Assembly (NCBI GenBank): GCA_947460595.1
Contig: CANHGS010000006.1
Location: 104,941 to 168,940 of the forward strand
Length of the DNA stretch: 64,000 bases
Reading direction: 5' to 3'
From: Bacteroidota bacterium
GTDB lineage: Bacteria > Bacteroidota > Bacteroidia > Chitinophagales > Chitinophagaceae
The translations under genes were made by a program, and so were the position numbers. Positions within the stretch are counted from its first letter, which is position 1; each line of letters opens with the position of its first letter. The notes below the pieces were generated by a model that saw nothing but the letters and a program-made list of their open reading frames with translations, was not told where the DNA came from and ran no database searches. Shown piece by piece: positions 16,735 to 25,656 of the stretch.

Positions 16735-17235
16735 ATGAAAAAAATATTGGCAATAATGCTTTTTACAAGCACGTGTATGTATTCACAATCTCAAAACGCC
16801 TTGGCTACGGGTAGCTCACAAATAAATGTAGGTGTTGGATTATCTAATTGGGGTATACCTTTATATCTAGGACTAGATTATGGCATTAGCAAAGACATTA
16901 GTTTAGGTGCAGAAGTATCTGTTAGGAATTACAATGAAGACTGGAATAACGGAACTTATCGGCAACAAATCATTGGTTTTATTGGAAATGGCAATTACCA
17001 CTTTAATCATGTTCTGATTATTCCAACTAATTATGACTTGTATGCTGGCTTAAATGTTGGTTTCAATATTTGGACCTCACCAACTACCTATGCAGGGAGC
17101 CATAGTTCTGGTTTGGCTATTGGCGCCCAAGTGGGTGGCAGGTATTATTTCAACCATAAACTTGGGTTGAATCTAGAATTAAGTGGCGGTAATAGTGCTA
17201 GCAATAGTAAACTAGGCTTGTCTATTCGCTTATAG
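16735..17235 (+). CDS. Small outer-membrane beta-barrel protein
   Basis: 166 residues. A signal peptide (MKKILAIMLFTSTCMYSQSQ) is followed by alternating hydrophobic/aromatic strands (INVGVGLSNWG, LYLGLDYGI, ISLGAEVSV, LYAGLNVGF, GLAIGAQVGGRYYF, LGLNLELSGG) ending in SIRL with a hydrophobic terminal residue, as in 8-strand barrels. It starts 2 bp after the preceding gene and is the last gene of the stress island. Function is unknown; it may be a stress-related OmpX/OmpW-like porin. Confidence 0.75.
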   Translation: MKKILAIMLFTSTCMYSQSQNALATGSSQINVGVGLSNWGIPLYLGLDYGISKDISLGAEVSVRNYNEDWNNGTYRQQIIGFIGNGNYHFNHVLIIPTNYDLYAGLNVGFNIWTSPTTYAGSHSSGLAIGAQVGGRYYFNHKLGLNLELSGGNSASNSKLGLSIRL

Positions 17236-17273
17236 AAGATCTGGCGTCAAGTTCCAATCAATTCCTTATTTTT

Positions 17274-17299
17274 AAACCTCGCTTTAATCAAAGCGGTTT
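17274..17299 (+). other. Hairpin in the leader of the VOC gene
   Basis: AAACC/GCTTT (17274-17278, 17281-17285) pairs with AAAGCGGTTT (17290-17299), giving a 10-bp stem with a 2-nt bulge and a 4-nt loop, five bases before the ATG at 17305. It has no T-tract, so a plain terminator is unlikely. It may be regulatory or fortuitous. Confidence 0.3.
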
Positions 17300-17304
17300 A
17301 GAAT

Positions 17305-17700
17305 ATGGAACAACAGATTGCACATATGGCCCTGGTAGTGGCTGATTATGATGAAGCCATTGCGTTCTATACCCAAAAGTTACATTTTAGATTAATAGAA
17401 GATACACAGCTTTCTGATACCAAACGATGGGTAATGGTAGCTCCCCCTGGCAATTCCACCACGAGTCTATTATTGGCAAAAGCAGCAACCCCGGAACAGC
17501 AAACCCGCATTGGTAATCAAACCGGTGGTCGGGTTTTTCTGTTTTTATATACCGATGATTTTTGGAGGGACCATGCGCGAATGAATGCCAACGGCATTCG
17601 TTTTGTGAGACCTCCATCTGAAGAGGAATACGGCATTGTAGCTGTATTTGAAGACCTTTATGGCAACCTTTGGGACCTTATTCAACCAATACAAAAATAA
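17305..17700 (+). CDS. VOC-family (glyoxalase/bleomycin-resistance-like) protein
   Basis: 131 residues, a single VOC unit: IAHMALVVADYDEAIAFYTQ (with H7 as first metal ligand) and FEDLYGNLWDLIQP at the end (E115 or so as the last ligand). The family binds divalent metal in a paired beta-alpha-beta-beta-beta fold and includes lyases, isomerases and dioxygenases, so the reaction cannot be read off. It ends 2 bp before the aldo-keto reductase gene. That pairing hints at methylglyoxal or other reactive-aldehyde handling. Confidence 0.88.
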   Translation: MEQQIAHMALVVADYDEAIAFYTQKLHFRLIEDTQLSDTKRWVMVAPPGNSTTSLLLAKAATPEQQTRIGNQTGGRVFLFLYTDDFWRDHARMNANGIRFVRPPSEEEYGIVAVFEDLYGNLWDLIQPIQK

Positions 17701-17702
17701 CC

Positions 17703-18707
17703 ATGTTATACCAGCCTGCTTCTAACAGATACCAAAATATGGAATACCGCCGTTGTGGCGTATCAGGTATCCGCTTGCCCGAAATTTCACTAGGTCTCTG
17801 GCATAATTTTGGGGGAGTAGATGTATTTGAAAACTTTAGAAAAATTCTGTGGAGAGCATTTGAAAACGGAATTACTCATATAGACTTAGCCAACAATTAT
17901 GGTCCTCCTCCGGGATCTGCAGAAGAGAATTTTGGGATTATCCTAAAAAAAGATTTTGCTGGTTATCGCGATGAAATGATCATCTCTACCAAAGCTGGTT
18001 TTACTATGTGGGATGGGCCTTATGGTGATTGGGGTTCTAGAAAATACTTGCTTTCAAGTTTAGATCAGAGTTTGAAAAGAATGGATTTAGACTATGTAGA
18101 CATTTTCTATTCTCATAGACCCGATCCGGAAACGCCCTTGGAAGAGACCATGGGAGCATTAACATCTGCCGTGCAACAAGGAAAAGCTTTGTATGTAGGC
18201 ATTTCAAACTATCCTGCAGACTTAGCAGCAAGAGCTGCAGAGATACTAAAGGCATCAGGTACGCCTTGTTTAATACATCAACCCAAATATAGCATGCTGG
18301 TAAGATGGGTGGAAGAAGGTTTGTTACATGTGTTACAAGAAAAGGGTATGGGATGTATTGCATTTTCTCCCCTAGCCCAGGGATTGTTAACCAATAAATA
18401 CTTGAAAGGAATTCCTTCAGATTCTAGGGCAGGAAAAGTACATGGGGCGCTTCAAAGCGCTGCTATAACACCAGAACTTCTAGTGCAATTACAGGCTTTA
18501 CAAAATATGGCTGAACGCAGAAATCAATCTTTAGCGCAGATGGCCATTGCTTGGTTATTAAAGGACCCTCGTGTGACCTCAGTATTAATTGGCGCTAGCT
18601 CAGTAGCCCAATTAGATGACAATTTGCAAGCCCTTAGCAATAAATCATTTAGTGTAGAAGAATTGGATGCAATAGAAGCCATATTAGCCAATAAGCCTAA
18701 CCATTAA
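17703..18707 (+). CDS. gpr: L-glyceraldehyde 3-phosphate reductase (aldo/keto reductase, YghZ type)
   Basis: 334 residues from the ATG at 17703, which gives the YghZ-like start MLYQPASNRY and then YRRCGVSG. The AKR tetrad is present: D in HIDLANNYG, Y in the same motif, K in STKAGFTMWDGPYGDWGSRK and H in YSHRPDPETPLEE. The C-terminal NADPH loop (VTSVLIGASSVAQLDDN) also fits. The E. coli enzyme reduces L-glyceraldehyde 3-phosphate and methylglyoxal with NADPH. It is coupled to the VOC gene two bases upstream. Family assignment is firm; substrate is by analogy. Confidence 0.9.
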   Translation: MLYQPASNRYQNMEYRRCGVSGIRLPEISLGLWHNFGGVDVFENFRKILWRAFENGITHIDLANNYGPPPGSAEENFGIILKKDFAGYRDEMIISTKAGFTMWDGPYGDWGSRKYLLSSLDQSLKRMDLDYVDIFYSHRPDPETPLEETMGALTSAVQQGKALYVGISNYPADLAARAAEILKASGTPCLIHQPKYSMLVRWVEEGLLHVLQEKGMGCIAFSPLAQGLLTNKYLKGIPSDSRAGKVHGALQSAAITPELLVQLQALQNMAERRNQSLAQMAIAWLLKDPRVTSVLIGASSVAQLDDNLQALSNKSFSVEELDAIEAILANKPNH

Positions 18708-18783
18708 CCTTGATTAACTATTAGCCCATATTCATTAACGCTTGTTTTAAATAGGTTGCAGTAGTTTCGGCCAAAATAATTGG

Positions 18784-21597
18784 ATGAACAGACAAATACT
18801 TGTTTTCTTAGCCGTTTTAAGTTTTATTGTTACCAATGCGCAAAAGCCCGATGGTTCAATTAAGGGGGTAGTGATGGATACGGCTTCAAAGAGAGGCTTA
18901 TCATACTCTACCATTTCATTGGTTCAGGCCAAAGACTCTTCATTAATCAGCTTTTTAAGGGCTGATTCTACAGGGGCCTTTCAATTAAAGAATATCGCCA
19001 AAGGCAATTACTTGGTTTCTGCTTCCTTTGTAGGATTCGTACCTATTTGGGTTCCGGTTAATTTAAAAGAGGGCGAAACTGTCAATTTGGGAATTCTAGC
19101 TATGACGGACTTGAATAGTGCGTCTACCGTTACGGTTAATGCCAAACGCGCACCCGTAGTCATGAACAATGACAGCTTGGAATTCAATACGGAAAATTTT
19201 AAAACCCAACCCAATGCGGTGGTGGAAGACCTGCTTAAAAAACTCCCAGGTTTTGTGGTGGATGCCGATGGCACGGTTAGGGTCAATGGGCAAAAAATTA
19301 ATCGGGTCTTTGTGAATGGAAAAGAGTTTTTTACAGGGGATCCCAAATTAGCAACCAAGAATTTAGACGCAGATGCAGTGGATAAAGTACAGGTCTTTGA
19401 TAAAAAATCAGATCGCGCTGCATTTACAGGTGTGGACGATGGTCAATCAGAAAAAGTCATTAATCTGAAGCTCAAAAAAGATAGAAACAAATCCATATTT
19501 GGAAAAGTATCAGCGGGAGCTGGAACTGACAAGCGTTACGATGGACAAACCAATATCAACAAATTTAATGGAGACCAACAGATCTCTTTATTAGGAATGG
19601 CCAATAATACCAATCGGCAGGGATTTAGCATTAATGACGTACTCAATTTTTCAGGAGACCTAGCAAGGGGAATGCGTTCTGGTGGTGGCATTAATATTAA
19701 AGTAGGGGGTGGGGATGACAATGGATTACCCATTTCTGGTGTAGGTCAAAACCAACAGGGTATTGCAAAAACTTATGCTGGCGGTGTTAATTTTAATGAT
19801 ACCTGGAAAAAGAAAACAGATGTAAATGGATCCTTTATTGCATCTGATGTAGACCTAGGCACAGACAGAAGCAGTAATCGGCAGAACCTACTTCCAGGAA
19901 ATAGCTTTGACTATGTCTCCAATAGTGCCAATCAGAAAAGGGTGCAACAACAAAGAGTCAATTTTAGTATTGATCAAAAAGTAGATAGTTTTATTTCATT
20001 TAAAATTGTTCCACAAATCACTTTCCAGCAAAATGATGCTAGATCTAACAGTAATTATGTTAGTACAGATGCCAAAGGGGGCAAAATCAATGATGGTTCA
20101 AGTGATAATAACACTAGATCTGAAGCAACAAATATGGTCACCAATGCACAGTATAGGCAAAGGCTTAAAAAGAAAGGAAGAACTATATCTGCTAACTTAA
20201 ATTGGGTTGATAATAATAGTACCCAAACTGGAGCCTTGTTGAATAGGAATAGTTTTTATGTATCAGGCATCTCACTTAAAGACAGTATTACCAATCAACG
20301 CAATAGCAGGGATGCTCATACCAGTAGTTTTGGCGGCAACCTAATTTACACAGAGCCGTTAGGCAAAAAGTCCTTACTTGAGTTTAGTGTGTTTTACAAT
20401 AGTTCTAAAGGTACTAGTAACCGAAAATCCTATGACTATAATGCTTCTAGCGGCAAGTATGACCTCTTAAATAAATTGCAAACCAACGATTTTAAAAACA
20501 GTTTTGAATATGGAGGTGCTGGCATCTCTTGGAGGAGTAATCAGAAGAAAATCAATTATACTTTGGGCAGTTCCTTGCAAACCACCAGTCTGATTAGTAC
20601 CAATAACAGTAATGGAAATATCATCAATCAGCGCTTCACAGATATGTTACCAAGTTTGAACATGCAGTTCAAGTTGAACAGTACGCGCAATTTAAGTATG
20701 AACTATAGCACTTCCACACAAAACCCTTCTACTACTCAACTACAGCCAATTGTAGATGTTACTGATCCCTTAAATACCTATACGGGTAATCCCAATTTGA
20801 AAAGGACTTATGTACAGAATTTGAGTTTAAATTATTTTAATGCCAATACGTTTACCCAAAGTAATTTCTTTGCATTTGTCTCTGCTTCAAAATCAGATAA
20901 TGCCATAGTTAATTCAGATATAGTACAGACCAATGGTTCTAGAATTAGTAGCCCTGTAAATACAGATGGGGTCTATAATTTATTTGCCAATGTTGATATG
21001 GGATTCCCCATTAAAAAACTCAAATCAAGAATAGACATTGGTATGGGTGCTAGTTATATGAACAATGTTTCTTTTTTAAACCTTGCAAAAAATACCATTG
21101 TTAATTCAAGTGTGGGGCCAAGCCTAAATTGGTCTTATGGAAATGATACTAAGTTTGACCTTAGGCTTTCTGCTAGGTTGAATTTTAGCAATATTCAATA
21201 CACCCTCCAGCCTCAATTGAATAGTCATTATTTGCAGCAGATTTATGGGTTAGAAACCAATAATACCTTGCCTTGGGGCATTTTACTAAACAATAATTTT
21301 AATTATACCATTAATACCGGCAGGGCCGATGGATACAATTTAAACTTACCTCTTTGGAATATGTCAATGGCAAAGGGGTTTCTTAAAAATAAGCGGGCAG
21401 AAGTTAAATTTTCAGTCTTTGATCTATTGAATAAGAACGTGGGTGTTTCAAGAAATGCCTCACAGAATTATATAGAAGATACTCGTTATAATGTGTTACA
21501 ACGCTATTTTATGCTCACTGCCAGTTTTCGCTTAAATAAATCAGGGTCTGCTACTTCAGCAGCAACTGTTGTGGTAAGATCAATGGGTAGTAACTAA
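18784..21597 (+). CDS. TonB-receptor-like outer-membrane protein with CarboxypepD_reg domain
   Basis: 937 residues. Signal peptide (to about 20, ending VTNAQ), carboxypeptidase-regulatory-like domain (25-110), plug-like segment (about 125-230: VEDLLKKLPGFVVDADGTV, FFTGDPKLATKNLDADAV) and a long beta-barrel ending in LTASFRLNKSG followed by a short tail. There is no clear TonB box, and the barrel is of the 'outer membrane beta-barrel family' often paired with GLPGLI proteins. The convergent neighbour at 21708-22529 is such a protein. It is a paralogue of the gene at 1-634. Substrate unknown. Confidence 0.87.
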   Translation: MNRQILVFLAVLSFIVTNAQKPDGSIKGVVMDTASKRGLSYSTISLVQAKDSSLISFLRADSTGAFQLKNIAKGNYLVSASFVGFVPIWVPVNLKEGETVNLGILAMTDLNSASTVTVNAKRAPVVMNNDSLEFNTENFKTQPNAVVEDLLKKLPGFVVDADGTVRVNGQKINRVFVNGKEFFTGDPKLATKNLDADAVDKVQVFDKKSDRAAFTGVDDGQSEKVINLKLKKDRNKSIFGKVSAGAGTDKRYDGQTNINKFNGDQQISLLGMANNTNRQGFSINDVLNFSGDLARGMRSGGGINIKVGGGDDNGLPISGVGQNQQGIAKTYAGGVNFNDTWKKKTDVNGSFIASDVDLGTDRSSNRQNLLPGNSFDYVSNSANQKRVQQQRVNFSIDQKVDSFISFKIVPQITFQQNDARSNSNYVSTDAKGGKINDGSSDNNTRSEATNMVTNAQYRQRLKKKGRTISANLNWVDNNSTQTGALLNRNSFYVSGISLKDSITNQRNSRDAHTSSFGGNLIYTEPLGKKSLLEFSVFYNSSKGTSNRKSYDYNASSGKYDLLNKLQTNDFKNSFEYGGAGISWRSNQKKINYTLGSSLQTTSLISTNNSNGNIINQRFTDMLPSLNMQFKLNSTRNLSMNYSTSTQNPSTTQLQPIVDVTDPLNTYTGNPNLKRTYVQNLSLNYFNANTFTQSNFFAFVSASKSDNAIVNSDIVQTNGSRISSPVNTDGVYNLFANVDMGFPIKKLKSRIDIGMGASYMNNVSFLNLAKNTIVNSSVGPSLNWSYGNDTKFDLRLSARLNFSNIQYTLQPQLNSHYLQQIYGLETNNTLPWGILLNNNFNYTINTGRADGYNLNLPLWNMSMAKGFLKNKRAEVKFSVFDLLNKNVGVSRNASQNYIEDTRYNVLQRYFMLTASFRLNKSGSATSAATVVVRSMGSN

Positions 21598-21654
21598 CAA
21601 GGCTCAAACAAATTACAAGCAAATTGGATAGTCTATATGCATGGACCCAAAACA

Positions 21655-21689
21655 AAAGAGCCGTCCAGATTAAATCGGGACGGCTCTTT
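21655..21689. terminator. Bidirectional intrinsic terminator
   Basis: A 12-bp perfect stem AAAGAGCCGTCC (21655-21666) with GGACGGCTCTTT (21678-21689) and an 11-nt loop. A- and T-rich flanks fit termination on both strands between the convergent genes ending at 21597 and 21708. Confidence 0.85.
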
Positions 21690-21707
21690 AAATTAGGATA
21701 CTGTTGT

Positions 21708-22529
21708 TTAATTATCACTTCTTCTGAACATAGAAGGTCCGCCTTGATTTTGCATCATTTGCATCATCAGTTTGCGGTATTCTTCTTGGGTAACCACTTT
21801 GCCCTTTTTGGGCTCTTTTAATTCTTTTGAGTCAACAGTGGCTTTGATTTCTTTTGCGGTATAAACAGTTTTACCATTGTCTATGTCTAATTCTAAAATC
21901 ACTCCGGGTAATTGGCCATAATTTTCTGGACCCACTGGACTAATGATATTATCAGCAAACCATGCTACAATTTCCATCTCTTTTGGAGCAGCTGGTTTTT
22001 GAGCCGTGGTATCCTTGGTTGATGTACCACCGGGTCCGCCCATGGTCATCACGCGCATACTCATTTGTGGGGCGGGCATTTTTCTAGTGGCTTTGTGACA
22101 GTTTTGACCCAGAATCTGTTTGGTTTCCATGCTCAATTTCCAGGCTTGTGGTTTAATGCTATCAACAACCAAAAAATTTTTGCCACCTAGTTCAGACGTT
22201 AAAACTGATTTTGACTGTCCAAAATTTTTGTACAAATCCCCGCCGTCATTGCCAAAACGCATCATCATTCTTCCGCCTCCACCACCACCGCCTGCAAATG
22301 GATCAGGTGCTTCGTCCTCCGGAATGGCCTTATAGACAGAAACGCTATCACTAAACATCAGCACGTGTTTGCTGGTACGGAATTCAGGCATCATGGCCCG
22401 CATTTGTTCATCAGGAATGGTTTTGTGCATATTTATCTTGCGTTCAAACACAATGGTTCCCTCTTTTTGCTGTGCCTTAGCCAACAAAAAACCTGTTAAG
22501 CAGGTAAAGGATAGTAAAACTTTTCGCAT
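21708..22529 (-). CDS. GLPGLI-family secreted protein
   Basis: 273 residues from the ATG at 22529, which begins a signal peptide (MRKVLLSFTCLTGFLLAKAQ); upstream in-frame codons to 22574 are not signal-like. GLPGLI-type features are visible: KEGTIVFERKINMHKT, a cysteine block ILGQNCHKATRKM and IVAWFADNIISPVGPENYGQLPGVILELDIDN, where QLPGVI is the family's name-giving GLPGLI position. An unusual Gly-rich loop (GGGGGGG near residue 80) is inserted. These proteins accompany CarboxypepD_reg OM proteins; their function is unknown. Confidence 0.87.
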   Translation of the reverse strand: MRKVLLSFTCLTGFLLAKAQQKEGTIVFERKINMHKTIPDEQMRAMMPEFRTSKHVLMFSDSVSVYKAIPEDEAPDPFAGGGGGGGRMMMRFGNDGGDLYKNFGQSKSVLTSELGGKNFLVVDSIKPQAWKLSMETKQILGQNCHKATRKMPAPQMSMRVMTMGGPGGTSTKDTTAQKPAAPKEMEIVAWFADNIISPVGPENYGQLPGVILELDIDNGKTVYTAKEIKATVDSKELKEPKKGKVVTQEEYRKLMMQMMQNQGGPSMFRRSDN

Positions 22530-22655
22530 GTAAATTGATTTAAGCTTCAAATCTATAGAATGGGGAGTTAACATAGCTTGATTATTGGTTAATTTAGGTT
22601 AATGAAAGCTTTATTGGGTTGAATAGCCAATTACCTTTAAGGGGAAAACAAACAT

Positions 22656-24290
22656 ATGTTCCATTTTCCCATTTCTAAAATAGGGGTCTCTAGGATGTTG
22701 ATGATAGCTGCCATCTTATTGATTGTGGCATTTCAGACCTATTGGTTACAGAAACGCTATGTGGAAGAAGCAGAGGTGTTTAAAAAAACTACCGATATCG
22801 TATTTAGGGAGACCATGTACAAGGTTCAGGCACAGCGCTTAAAAAAAGACTCATTATTTTATCAAATTATTCCGGAAGAAAATTATTTCTTAGGCGATGT
22901 GGCATTTCTGGTAGCCAAGAAATTACCTGAAATTAGACATAGCAAATCCCAATTAAATTCGGAGAATTCAGAGAATTCGAATAATGAAGCTGATTCAATA
23001 TCTTCAAAAAAATCAGTGATAATATTCAAAAATCGGACGGATTCACTACCAGATTCTAGCGTTAAATCCGGTAATGTTAATCTTACCCAATTAATTCAAG
23101 AAATCAGAATGGGTATGGCAAACGCCCGAGAACAAATGCCTACAATTAGTATTCAATCCTCTCATAGATATGACACGGATACCCAATTTATTAGCGCTGA
23201 AGCATCCATGGCGCCGCCCAAACCGCCATCTCATAGGGTTAGAAGAATGACTCAAGATTTTTTGGTTAAATCAAGAACATTAAACGATACCCTTTCCATT
23301 CCTAAAATTGATTCCGCCTATAAAATAGCTTTGTCAAATGCTGGCATCATTGCAGCTTTTAGTATTAAAAGAGATAGTTTGTTTAGACCAGATTCTATTG
23401 CAGGAATACAGTTTAGTACTTCTAAAGTGCCAGTAGGGTTTTTAAGTAAGAATGCCTATCAAGCTAGGTTTGATGCGCCTATTAGTTTTCTCATGGGAAA
23501 GATTGCCCCACAAATATTACTTTCCTTCTTGCTAGTAGCGTTTACCTCTATCAGTTTTTTGTTCCTATATAGAAATTTATTGGCGCAAAGAAGACTGACC
23601 CTGATGAAAAATGATTTTATCAGTAATGTTACCCATGAATTAAAAACGCCTATTGCTACTGTAAATGTGGCTATTGAAGCACTAAGGAATTTTGATGCTT
23701 TACAAAGTCCAGAACGCACCAAGGAATACCTAGATATTTCTGCATCAGAATTACAAAGACTTAGTCTATTAGTAGACAAAGTCCTAAAACTGTCTATGTT
23801 TGAAAACAAAGACATTGAGTTACAAAAAATACATTTCAACCTCAAAGAATTGGTAGAAGAAGTAATGCATAGTATGCGATTGCAATTCCAAAAAAACAAA
23901 GCCACTGTTAGTTTCAAAACAGCAGGAGAGCCCTTTACCATTCACGCAGATAGATTACATATTACTAGTGTTATCTATAATTTGTTAGATAATGCGCTGA
24001 AGTATGGAGGTGACAAGCCGGAGATTAAAGTTGCATTAGCAGCAACACCACAAGAATTTAAATTAAGGGTTGAAGACACTGGGATTGGTATATCTGCAGA
24101 GTACGCCAATAAAGTATTTGAAAAATTCTTCCGAGTGCCTTCAGGAGATCACCATAATATTAAGGGTTATGGTCTTGGCTTAAGTTATGCAGCACACGTG
24201 GTACAGCAACACGGAGGAAGTATTTCTGTAGAAAGCAATCCTGGTAAGGGGGCTGCTTTCATCATTAAATTACCAACTCATGAGCATTAA
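22656..24290 (+). CDS. Membrane sensor histidine kinase
   Basis: 544 residues. One N-terminal transmembrane helix (about 13-30), an extracytoplasmic sensor region of about 240 residues rich in Ser/Asp with no recognised domain, a second helix (about 285-305), HisKA with NVTHELKTPIATV (H about 326) and HATPase (VIYNLLDNALKYGG, DTGIGI, GYGLGLSY). It overlaps the downstream OmpR-type regulator gene by 11 bp, a classic two-component pair. The stimulus is unknown; envelope stress or an ion is plausible given the periplasmic loop. Confidence 0.92.
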   Translation: MFHFPISKIGVSRMLMIAAILLIVAFQTYWLQKRYVEEAEVFKKTTDIVFRETMYKVQAQRLKKDSLFYQIIPEENYFLGDVAFLVAKKLPEIRHSKSQLNSENSENSNNEADSISSKKSVIIFKNRTDSLPDSSVKSGNVNLTQLIQEIRMGMANAREQMPTISIQSSHRYDTDTQFISAEASMAPPKPPSHRVRRMTQDFLVKSRTLNDTLSIPKIDSAYKIALSNAGIIAAFSIKRDSLFRPDSIAGIQFSTSKVPVGFLSKNAYQARFDAPISFLMGKIAPQILLSFLLVAFTSISFLFLYRNLLAQRRLTLMKNDFISNVTHELKTPIATVNVAIEALRNFDALQSPERTKEYLDISASELQRLSLLVDKVLKLSMFENKDIELQKIHFNLKELVEEVMHSMRLQFQKNKATVSFKTAGEPFTIHADRLHITSVIYNLLDNALKYGGDKPEIKVALAATPQEFKLRVEDTGIGISAEYANKVFEKFFRVPSGDHHNIKGYGLGLSYAAHVVQQHGGSISVESNPGKGAAFIIKLPTHEH

Positions 24291-24966
24291 AGTATTGTAT
24301 GTAGAGGACGAGGTTTTTTTGGGCAAGATTGTCAAGGAGACTTTGGAGAGCCGTGGATTTGAAGTAGTCATGGAAACCGATGGTGCAGACGTGCTTAGAA
24401 CCTTTGAAGACGAAAAGCCTGATATCTGTGTCTTAGACGTAATGCTCCCGCATAGGAGTGGCTTTGAAATTGCAGAAGACATTCGCAAAATCAATGATGA
24501 CATTCCCCTCCTTTTCTTAACAGCAAAAACCCAAACAGAAGACTTAGTACATGGGTTCAAAATTGGTGGGAATGATTATATTCGCAAGCCTTTTAGCATG
24601 GAGGAATTGATTGTGAGAATTGAAAATGCATTAAGGGTCAGAAAGGATGAAACGCTGACAATTTCCGGAGAACAAATCAATATTGGGGAATACCAATTTC
24701 TACTCAATAAACAGGTCTTGAGAAAAGGACCCATGGAGAAAAGACTATCCTATCGCGAAAGCGAATTATTGAAATACCTCTACAAAAACAGCAATGCCAT
24801 CATTGACAGAAGAGATGTGTTAAACCATATTTGGGGCAATGACAGTTTTTTCAATAGCCGAAATCTGGACGTATATATAACCAAGATTCGTTCTTACTTA
24901 AAAGAGGACCCCAAACTAGAGATCATTACCATCAAGGGTGTTGGTTACCGTTTTGTCATTGGATAA
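24280..24966 (+). CDS. OmpR/PhoB-family response regulator
   Basis: 228 residues. Receiver 1-120 with phospho-acceptor D53 (CVLDVMLPHRSG), T in FLTAKT and K in IRKPFS. The C-terminal winged-helix DNA-binding domain is clear (about 130-228: LSYRESELLKYLYKNSNAIIDR, DVYITKIRSYLKED, IKGVGYRF). Its start lies inside the end of the kinase gene, so the pair is co-translated. Targets are not visible; the DUF4136 lipoprotein gene 42 bp downstream may be in the same transcript. Confidence 0.94.
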   Translation: MSIKVLYVEDEVFLGKIVKETLESRGFEVVMETDGADVLRTFEDEKPDICVLDVMLPHRSGFEIAEDIRKINDDIPLLFLTAKTQTEDLVHGFKIGGNDYIRKPFSMEELIVRIENALRVRKDETLTISGEQINIGEYQFLLNKQVLRKGPMEKRLSYRESELLKYLYKNSNAIIDRRDVLNHIWGNDSFFNSRNLDVYITKIRSYLKEDPKLEIITIKGVGYRFVIG

Positions 24967-25008
24967 AGCAAAAAGCGCAAAATTGGCCGCTGAATTGTAT
25001 TTTGCAGT

Positions 25009-25611
25009 ATGATTAAGAATTTTGCCAAGGCAGGCCTACTGGCCTTATTGTTTGCCGCCTGTTCCAGCGGACCAAAAATGTACAGCTCAGAAAGCCTCAA
25101 TGGGGTAGACTTTAGCAAGTATAAAACCTATGCGTTTTTGCCTACCAAAGACACTTCCTATTCCAAAGTTGTTGACCGCAAGAAATTAGTGGCAGCGCTT
25201 ACGGAAGAAGGTTTTAGGGTGTTAAGTGACAAGGGGATGGTTTATGATACTGCCAATCCAGACGTACTGTTTAGATATAATTTGGTCATGAAAAAAGACT
25301 ACCAAGTTAGTAGAGACCAGCAGGTTACTTATACCCCCTATATTGAAACTGCTAATATGCCTAACCAACCCAAGATCTATTATTTTAGTTCAGATAATAG
25401 ACCTGAAGTCTATAATGGTAGTGCACAACTGGAATCTTTTCGTGATGGCACCATGGTCATTGATATGATTGACCACAAAACCAATGAAGTGGTATGGAGA
25501 AGTACCGCTCAAGCCAGAAAAGAAGAGTCCAGTTTAATGGATATTAAATCTACCGTTCAGGTAGTCATTCCCAATATGTTCTATAAATTTCCTATAAAAA
25601 TTAAGAAATAA
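25009..25611 (+). CDS. DUF4136-family lipoprotein
   Basis: 200 residues. Lipoprotein signal with lipobox LFAAC (C at 18). The DUF4136 pattern is visible: GVDFSKYKTYAFLP near residues 32-45, then a pattern of D-V-L-F-R-Y at 83-88 and DMIDHKTNEVVWRSTAQA near 160. Family members are periplasmic or surface lipoproteins of unknown function. It follows the two-component genes by 42 bp and ends just before a terminator. Confidence 0.82.
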   Translation: MIKNFAKAGLLALLFAACSSGPKMYSSESLNGVDFSKYKTYAFLPTKDTSYSKVVDRKKLVAALTEEGFRVLSDKGMVYDTANPDVLFRYNLVMKKDYQVSRDQQVTYTPYIETANMPNQPKIYYFSSDNRPEVYNGSAQLESFRDGTMVIDMIDHKTNEVVWRSTAQARKEESSLMDIKSTVQVVIPNMFYKFPIKIKK

Positions 25612-25628
25612 AACTGCTACCTTTTTAG

Positions 25629-25656
25629 AAAAGCCATTCTGCAAAGGATGGCTTTT
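25629..25656. terminator. Intrinsic terminator between convergent genes
   Basis: AAAAGCCATTC (25629-25639) pairs with GGATGGCTTTT (25646-25656), an 11-bp stem with one G-U pair and a 6-nt loop, followed by more T. It serves the plus-strand gene and, through the A-run, probably the GH53 gene that ends at 25657. Confidence 0.75.

Noticed and set aside
23459..23941. 160-codon minus-strand open frame inside the histidine kinase gene
   Set aside because: It is opposite the conserved H-box; its content is the reverse of kinase codons.
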